Source: Paenibacillus_V sp046244365 (GTDB lineage: Bacteria > Bacillota > Bacilli > Paenibacillales > NBRC-103111). Taken from it: 64,000 bases of DNA. Position numbers and translations under genes: made by a program. Location: contig NZ_CP176395.1 in the NCBI RefSeq assembly GCF_046244365.1, positions 7,812,001-7,876,000 on the forward strand, given 5' to 3'. How positions within the stretch are numbered: the stretch's first letter is position 1; every line of letters starts with the position of its first letter. The notes under the pieces were generated by a model. That model worked only from the letters and a program-made list of their open reading frames with translations, was not told where the DNA came from and did no database searches. This document shows positions 58,765-64,000 of the stretch, one piece after another.

Positions 58765-61209
58765 GTGAAAACGTTGATCATCGCCGAAAAACCCGACATG
58801 GGACGGACAATCGCAGCCGTCATCGAGCCGAAAGCGGCCAACAAACGGACGCATCTCGTCGGGCAAAATCATATCATTACTTGGGCGATCGGACACTTGG
58901 TCGGCTTGGCCGAGCCGGATCGCTACGATGATAAATATAAAAAATGGAACCTCGGCGACCTGCCGATCATTCCGGAGCAATTCAAGCTGATTCCGAACGC
59001 AAGGACCAAAGACCAGCTCGCCGTCATCGCCGAGCTCGCCAAAGAATGCGACAGCCTTGTCAACGCCTGCGACGCCGGGCGCGAGGGCCAGCTTATTTTC
59101 GCCTATATCCAGCAGCATCTCCGTTTGCGGCAGCCGGTGAAGCGGCTGTGGATTTCCGACCTGACGGCCGAGACGATCCGCAGCGGCTTCGAGGGCTTGA
59201 AGGACGGCGCCGCGTACGAAAATTTGACGAAAGCCGCGCGGGCGCGGAGCGAAGCGGATTGGCTGATCGGCATGAACGGCTCGCGCGCGTTCACGACGCG
59301 GCATAACGAGCTGCTGTCGGTAGGCCGGGTACAAACCCCCGTGCTTGCGCTCGTATATGACCGGCAAATTTTGATCGAGCAATTTACGTCGTTAAAATTT
59401 TACGATATTGAGGCAAGCTTCGATCAGCAGGCCGCGAGCTACAAAGGCATGTGGCAGGGCGAACGGTTAACCGATCCGCAGAAGGCCGAAGCGATCGCCG
59501 CCAAGGTGTGGGGCAAAACCGGCAAAATCGCCAGCTATGAGGTTAAGGACACGAAGGAATACCCGTGGAAGCTGTACGATCTGACGCTGCTGCAGCGGGA
59601 GGCGAACGGCAAGTACGGCTTTTCCGCCAAAAAGACGCTCGATCTCGCCCAAGCGCTTTACGAGAAGCACAAGGTTATTTCGTACCCGCGTACGAACTCC
59701 AACTACGTCAACGACCAGAACATCGGCGACATGCACCGCGCGCTGGACGCGTTAAGGGGCACCTCGTACAACGATCTCGTACAAGGCGCGGAGAAGCGGT
59801 TCGTCCACAAGAACAACAAGAGCATCTGCAACCCCTCCAAGGTCGAGGATCACCATGCCATCCTCCCGACCGCCAAGAAGGCAGGCAGCCTGTCGGCCGA
59901 CGAGCAAAAGGTGTACGACCTGGTCGTCCGGCGGTTTTTGTCGCATTTCTATCCGGCGGCGGAGTATAAAATGCATACGGTGCTGACCGAGGTCGAAGGC
60001 GAAACGTTCAAAACGAACGTCAAGCAGCTCCTCTCGCTGGGCTGGAAGGTTGTTTATCCGGATCAGAAAAATGCGGCCGCCAAGGGCAAGAAAGAGAGCG
60101 ACGAAGCCAAAGATAAAAGCGGTAAGCCGGGCGAGGACGAGAAGGACGCCGTCGCGGAAATCGAGACGGACGCGCCGTTCTCCGTCGATCCCGAATCGCC
60201 CGTGCTCTGCTCGGACGCGCAGGCGAAGGAAAAGGAAACGCAGCCGCCCAAGCCTTTTACGGAAGGCACGCTTCTGAAGGCGATGGAAAGCGCGGGCAAG
60301 CAGGTCGAGGACGACGAGCTGCGTGAGGCGATGAAAGACTCCGGCCTCGGCACCCCCGCCACGCGTGCGGCAACGATCGAGCGGCTGAAAAACGTCGGCT
60401 ATATCGTCATGCAGGGCAAGCGGATCACCATTACGGCCAAAGGGCGCTTAGCCATCGAGCTTATCCGCGGCGCAGGCGTGGAGCTGCTGACGTCGCCGGA
60501 AATGACCGGTCAGTGGGAGCGCCGCCTGACCGATATTTCGCGCGGACAAGCCGCCGACGACGCCTTCATGGAGAAGGTGAAAAAATTCGCCGCCTTGATC
60601 GTCGACAAGGTGCGCATGCAGTCGCCTGCCGCGAAGCAGGCGTTCGCGGCGGCCGAGCAGCCCGCGAAGCGCGGCCGCGGCAGCCGCAGCGGCGCCGCCG
60701 CAGACGAAGGCGGCGCGGGCAAGCGCGCCGCTAGCGGGCGGGCGCCGCGAGGCGCAGCCGCCGGCGGCACGCGCAGCGCAGGCGGCGGGGCGAGCGCCGG
60801 CGGCGGCTACGCGGCGGCGCAGCGCGGCAGCGCAGGCGCTTCGCGCAGCGGCGCGGCCGCGAGCACTGCGGCTGCTGCGCAGAGCCGCGTGCGGCAGCCC
60901 GCCGGCGAAGCCGGTGCCGCCCCAGCGCCGGCGGCACCGCAGGTCATCGCGGCGTGCCCGCGTCCCGGCTGCGGCGGCGGCATTTTTATGGGCCGCCGCG
61001 GCTACGGCTGCAGCCATTACAAGAACGGCTGCTCGTTCGTCGTCTGGAAGACGAGCTTCGGCAAGACGCTCACCGACGCCACCGTCCGCACGCTGATCGA
61101 GAAAGGCAAGACAAGCAAGCTCAAGCTGACCGATGCGAACGGCAACGAAGTGAGCGCCCGCATCGTGCTGAAGGATGCCGCAACCGGGGCTCTGGAGCTG
61201 GAAACTTGA
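58765..61209 (+). CDS. topB: DNA topoisomerase III
   Basis: The protein of 814 aa is a type IA topoisomerase. A Toprim domain is at the N-terminus (I-A-E-K-P at 6-10, D-A-G-R-E-G at 103-108), and the active-site Tyr307 lies in I-S-Y-P-R-T. After the core, a low-complexity Ala/Gly/Arg/Ser linker (about 635-720) leads to a C-terminal zinc-ribbon-like C-P-R-P-G-C...C-S-H-Y-K-N-G-C. It decatenates DNA. I chose GTG 58765, with AAAGGA eight bases upstream. The linker DNA is repetitive and GC-rich, so it may vary in length. Confidence 0.94.
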   Translation: MKTLIIAEKPDMGRTIAAVIEPKAANKRTHLVGQNHIITWAIGHLVGLAEPDRYDDKYKKWNLGDLPIIPEQFKLIPNARTKDQLAVIAELAKECDSLVNACDAGREGQLIFAYIQQHLRLRQPVKRLWISDLTAETIRSGFEGLKDGAAYENLTKAARARSEADWLIGMNGSRAFTTRHNELLSVGRVQTPVLALVYDRQILIEQFTSLKFYDIEASFDQQAASYKGMWQGERLTDPQKAEAIAAKVWGKTGKIASYEVKDTKEYPWKLYDLTLLQREANGKYGFSAKKTLDLAQALYEKHKVISYPRTNSNYVNDQNIGDMHRALDALRGTSYNDLVQGAEKRFVHKNNKSICNPSKVEDHHAILPTAKKAGSLSADEQKVYDLVVRRFLSHFYPAAEYKMHTVLTEVEGETFKTNVKQLLSLGWKVVYPDQKNAAAKGKKESDEAKDKSGKPGEDEKDAVAEIETDAPFSVDPESPVLCSDAQAKEKETQPPKPFTEGTLLKAMESAGKQVEDDELREAMKDSGLGTPATRAATIERLKNVGYIVMQGKRITITAKGRLAIELIRGAGVELLTSPEMTGQWERRLTDISRGQAADDAFMEKVKKFAALIVDKVRMQSPAAKQAFAAAEQPAKRGRGSRSGAAADEGGAGKRAASGRAPRGAAAGGTRSAGGGASAGGGYAAAQRGSAGASRSGAAASTAAAAQSRVRQPAGEAGAAPAPAAPQVIAACPRPGCGGGIFMGRRGYGCSHYKNGCSFVVWKTSFGKTLTDATVRTLIEKGKTSKLKLTDANGNEVSARIVLKDAATGALELET

Positions 61210-61596
61210 CCGCGAACGATTGTTGAAGGGCCCTTTGCGGCCCTTTTTTCAAGAGTGCCCTCTATACGAATCTACCTGATGCCGAAAACAGACGACGCGA
61301 AAGACTCGTAAATCGGTCATTTCGCAGATTTGCAGGAATTTAGACGACGCGAGAGACTCTTAATCCGGTGAAATCGCGATAAAACAGACCATACTGGCAA
61401 AATAAGAGACACCGGCGTCTTCTATTTTGGAAAACTCAAGAAATTCTCGCAAATAGGAGACGTTTACGTCTCTTAAGCAAATGGCTCGCAGTTGCAGCCG
61501 GAGCCAGGGTGATACGAAACCGCGAAACCGGCTGGCGCAACCCTTTACACCAATTTTATATTACAATAATAGGGAAAAAGAAATGAGGTCTGCCGC
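61210..61596. other. Spacer between topB and the NUDIX gene
   Basis: No gene was seen. It contains 52-bp-spaced repeats (61290-61369), a palindrome GAGACGTTTACGTCTC (61457-61472) and probable promoter elements before the NUDIX gene. Confidence 0.55.
61290..61369. repeat. ~52-bp repeat pair
   Basis: AGACGACGCGAAAGACTCGT (61290) and AGACGACGCGAGAGACTCTT (61342), each followed by AATC-GGT, are 52 bases apart. AGAC/GTCT palindromes follow at 61407-61420 and 61457-61472. Confidence 0.65.
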
Positions 61597-62088
61597 ATGT
61601 CCACCGCAACGCAGCAACAAATCCAAGTCGCCATGTACACGATGTGTCTCGTCCAAGACGGGGACAAGGTTCTGCTGATCAACAGGCCGAACAGGCTCGG
61701 TTTTCCCGGCTATATCGGCCCCGGCGGGAAAGTGGACTTTCCTGAAAGCTTGACGGAAGGCGCCGCCCGCGAGGTTTGGGAAGAAACCGGATTACGCGTC
61801 TCGAATCTGGTTTACAAAGGGCTTGACGAGTTTGTCGATCCGAAAAAGAATTACCGGTACATGGTGTTCAATTACGTCGCACGGGCTTATGAAGGCGAGC
61901 TGCTGCAGAACCCGCCGGAGGGCGAGCTGCTCTGGGTTCGCATCGACGAAGCGCTGAATTTGCCGATGCAATCATGGTTTAAACGGCGTTTCCCTCTGTT
62001 CTTCGAGGAAGGCACTTTCGAAATCCACTCCGCCTGGGATCAAGACGCACAGCTAGCGCTTAAAGAAACCACCATCAAAAAACTGTAG
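61597..62088 (+). CDS. NUDIX hydrolase (MutT-like)
   Basis: The 163-aa protein has a full Nudix box G-x5-E-x7-R-E-V-W-E-E-T-G at residues 44-65. These enzymes hydrolyse nucleoside diphosphate compounds, often 8-oxo-dGTP, though the substrate is not set. ATG 61597 has GAGG upstream. It is separated from pyrE by about 150 bases and is probably its own unit or cotranscribed with pyrE. Confidence 0.93.
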   Translation: MSTATQQQIQVAMYTMCLVQDGDKVLLINRPNRLGFPGYIGPGGKVDFPESLTEGAAREVWEETGLRVSNLVYKGLDEFVDPKKNYRYMVFNYVARAYEGELLQNPPEGELLWVRIDEALNLPMQSWFKRRFPLFFEEGTFEIHSAWDQDAQLALKETTIKKL

Positions 62089-62241
62089 CGCCAACCGCAT
62101 CCGCCTAGCCTAACCGAGTCGCTCCTCAACGGCCTGATCCGCATCCCTGCCCTTCCGATGCCCGGCCTCTAAGGACAAGGTAACGTGCCGGGCAGACGGG
62201 ATTTATCCGTATTGCCATTATCCAACGGGAGGAATTCAATC

Positions 62242-62778
62242 ATGAAGAACAGCTTAGCCAAAGCCATATACGAAACCGCGCATCTGACGGGCACCTTTAC
62301 GCTTCGGTCGGGACAACAGTCGGACAACTATTTCGATAAATACCGTTTCGAGGCGAATCCCGCCGTTCTTCGCCAAGTAGCGGAGCGGCTTCGCGCGCTT
62401 ATTCCTGCAGGCACCGAGGTTTTGGCGGGACTGGAGATGGGAGGCATCCCGATCGCCACAGCGCTATCGCTCGAGTCCGGCGTTCCGGCCGCTTTTGTGC
62501 GGAAGAAGGCTAAGGAATACGGAACGTGCAAGCTGGCTGAGGGCTTCGATGTTGAAGGCCGGCGCGTTTGCGTCATCGAGGACGTCGTGACGACCGGAGG
62601 TCAAGTCATCTTGAGCACCAACGACTTGCGCGCAGCCGGGGCGATCGTCGAGGATGTCATTTGCGTCATCGAACGCAACCCGGAAGGAAGAAAAAAATTG
62701 GCGGAGGCCGGGCTCAGGCTGCATGCCCTTTTCACGATGGAGGAGCTGCTCGCCGCAGGAACCGTGGAAAACGTGTAG
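62242..62778 (+). CDS. pyrE: Orotate phosphoribosyltransferase
   Basis: The protein of 178 aa is a type I PRTase with the PRPP-binding motif V-C-V-I-E-D-V-V-T-T-G-G-Q. It also has the OPRT-type N-terminal L-R-S-G-Q-Q-S-D-N-Y-F-D-K. It makes orotidine 5'-phosphate. It is short for this family and lies outside a pyr operon, so it may be a second copy or a salvage-type variant. I chose ATG 62242 with GGGAGGAATTC upstream. Confidence 0.88.
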   Translation: MKNSLAKAIYETAHLTGTFTLRSGQQSDNYFDKYRFEANPAVLRQVAERLRALIPAGTEVLAGLEMGGIPIATALSLESGVPAAFVRKKAKEYGTCKLAEGFDVEGRRVCVIEDVVTTGGQVILSTNDLRAAGAIVEDVICVIERNPEGRKKLAEAGLRLHALFTMEELLAAGTVENV

Positions 62779-62838
62779 TGGCGGAGAAAGGTTTCCGGGG
62801 CCGATCGCAGTCATGCCGTTCCCGGTTCGGTAATCCCC

Positions 62839-63663
62839 CTACGCCCTATAGTGTCTCGGCGACATACCGACCACCTTCTTGAACATGCGCGAAAACAAGA
62901 GCGCGTCCTGATAACCTACCGAGCGGGCGACCTCACCGACCGTCAGTCGTCCGCCTTCGATCAGCTCGCACGCTTTGCGCATGCGGTAGCGGAGCAAATA
63001 CTGCTGTGGCGAGACGCCCAGCGCTTCCTTGAACAGCGCGGACACATACTTTCTGTCCAGCCCCAGATACGCAGCAATTTGCTGAACCGTCATTTCATTG
63101 CTGTACCTGGCATGAATGTACGCAACTCCCTTTTGTACGTAGCCGCCCTTCGGCTTGAGCGCCGAGTCCGTCTCCCGGGAGCCGGGCACCGTATCCACAA
63201 GCGCCGCCAGCAACTGATACATCAGGCTCATCATGCGCAAATCCCGGCTTCGCTCCTCCGCATAGGCCGACGCTAAACGTTCCACGATTGCCGGCATCGT
63301 CTCCTCGTCCATCCCAAAAACCGGACGTTCCGGACTAAGCGACGTGCGCTCCAGCAGTTCCCCCGCCCGCTCCCCGTCAAAAGCAACCCACGAATACGCC
63401 CAAGGCTCCTCCCTATCCGCTTGATAAGAAACGACCCGGTCCGGAAACGCGATAAACGCCTGACCCTTCTCCACGGGATGCGTAAAGCCGCCGGATTTGA
63501 CGACACCACGGCCGGCATGAATGAAATGCAGTTTGACATGGTCCCTCACCCCCGGACCCCATGTATGCTCGGGCCGGCACTGCTCTTGTCCCCAGTACAA
63601 CAGCCTCAATGCAGTACTGTCTACCGAGCCGGCAGTCGCGATACGGACAAATTTCTTTTCCAT
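62839..63663 (-). CDS. AraC-family transcriptional regulator
   Basis: The protein of 274 aa has a cupin-like sensor (H-F-I-H-A-G-R-G-V-V, V-S-Y-Q-A-D) and the AraC double helix-turn-helix (M-T-V-Q-Q-I-A-A-Y-L-G-L-D-R-K-Y, later V-G-Y-Q-D-A-L-L-F-S-R-M-F-K). It is divergent to an aldo/keto reductase gene whose start is 120 bases away, so it may regulate it. ATG 63663 has GGAGGTG upstream. Confidence 0.92.
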   Translation of the reverse strand: MEKKFVRIATAGSVDSTALRLLYWGQEQCRPEHTWGPGVRDHVKLHFIHAGRGVVKSGGFTHPVEKGQAFIAFPDRVVSYQADREEPWAYSWVAFDGERAGELLERTSLSPERPVFGMDEETMPAIVERLASAYAEERSRDLRMMSLMYQLLAALVDTVPGSRETDSALKPKGGYVQKGVAYIHARYSNEMTVQQIAAYLGLDRKYVSALFKEALGVSPQQYLLRYRMRKACELIEGGRLTVGEVARSVGYQDALLFSRMFKKVVGMSPRHYRA

Positions 63664-63783
63664 CCCGCACACCTCCTCCGACGATCATCATCAGACATTA
63701 TGCCATTACAATAATACCTGCTGCCATAGAAAACAAGCCCGACGATGCTACAATAAATGAATACCGATCTTGAAGGAGGAATC

Positions 63784-64000
63784 ATGTTGGGATACTTGGC
63801 AAACGAACAACGTTACGACACCATGACATATCGTCGCTGCGGCAAAAGCGGGGTAAAGCTGCCCGCGCTTTCGCTTGGGCTCTGGCATAACTATGGAGAC
63901 GGCGACCGCTTCGAGAACAGCCGGGCGATGATTCGCCGCGCGTTCGACCTCGGCATCACGCATTTCGACTTGGCGAACAATTACGGGCCGCCGCCGGGTT
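63784..64000 (+). CDS. Aldo/keto reductase, partial (C-terminus beyond window)
   Basis: 72 codons run off the right edge from ATG 63784, which has AAGGAGGA upstream. The start M-T-Y-R-R-C-G-K-S-G-V-K-L-P-A-L-S-L-G-L-W and D-L-A-N-N-Y-G-P-P fit YghZ-like aldo/keto reductases, where the Asp and Tyr are catalytic. NADPH-dependent. Probably regulated by the divergent AraC protein. Confidence 0.88.
   Translation, partial: MLGYLANEQRYDTMTYRRCGKSGVKLPALSLGLWHNYGDGDRFENSRAMIRRAFDLGITHFDLANNYGPPPG

Overview
The window looks like the chromosome of a Paenibacillus-like (Paenibacillaceae) Firmicute. The evidence is strong AGGAGG-type ribosome binding sites with frequent GTG/TTG starts, simple hairpin-plus-T terminators, GC-rich coding DNA, and a low-GC Gram-positive gene set: an LCP cell-wall ligase, an anchored NodB deacetylase, an OhrR-controlled glutathione peroxidase with a Bacillus-like operator, a BirA-box bioB, GH78/GH88 glycan enzymes and several AraC regulators. 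No rRNA, tRNA, CRISPR array, phage or insertion sequence was found.

Layout. 0-3.4 kb: DUF58 and MoxR genes (minus) and a polysaccharide deacetylase. 3.6-5.6 kb: an M42 aminopeptidase followed by a long repeat-filled spacer. 5.7-9.1 kb: a TetR repressor and an MFS exporter sharing one operator, then a CapA-like protein. 9.2-12.4 kb (minus): SDR, Crp/Fnr regulator, alpha/beta hydrolase, NlpC/P60 hydrolase. 12.6-16.4 kb: a two-component system, a heptad-repeat protein, a decayed M20 peptidase remnant and a DUF4287/DUF5655 protein. 16.4-36.5 kb: an accessory region rich in carbohydrate genes (DUF4432 epimerase, GH88, GH78 rhamnosidase with divergent AraC, two FAD oxidoreductase loci, an alpha/alpha-toroid protein, a sugar isomerase and a Gfo/Idh/MocA oxidoreductase) mixed with housekeeping genes (Bcp, VOC, GNAT, HD). 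Several genes here are broken or partial. 36.7-39.5 kb: a three-gene ABC-2 exporter operon. 39.9-47.8 kb: LCP protein, hemL and glutamate synthase. 48-51.4 kb: a nitrilase-family hydrolase and two GNAT genes separated by a repeat array. 51.7-54.1 kb: an ECF sigma / anti-sigma / large membrane-anchored protein operon. 54.3-64 kb: SRPBCC, gpx-ohrR, LOG, bioB, universal stress protein, topB, NUDIX, pyrE, AraC and the start of an aldo/keto reductase.

Working together. The 16-36 kb genes would take apart plant glycans: rhamnosidase and unsaturated uronyl hydrolase release sugars, and the epimerase, isomerase and FAD/NAD oxidoreductases could process them. This is an inference from families. Decay in the region is clear: a frameshifted serine hydrolase, a G7-tract frameshift in the Gfo/Idh/MocA gene, an FAD-oxidoreductase/AraC deletion scar, and fragments of an M20 dipeptidase and a DinB gene.

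The most unusual signal is not a protein system but the spacers. They carry many intergenic arrays: 9-bp, 42-bp, about 50-bp, about 52-bp, 59-bp and about 104-bp repeats, pyrimidine microsatellites, and two palindrome-like families each found at two distant loci. A second notable signal is a small hairpin lying between the Shine-Dalgarno sequence and the ATG of glutamate synthase. Six small or partial genes not obvious from long ORFs are also recorded (DUF58, a 41-aa membrane peptide, a 34-aa ORF, and M20, DinB and AraC remnants).
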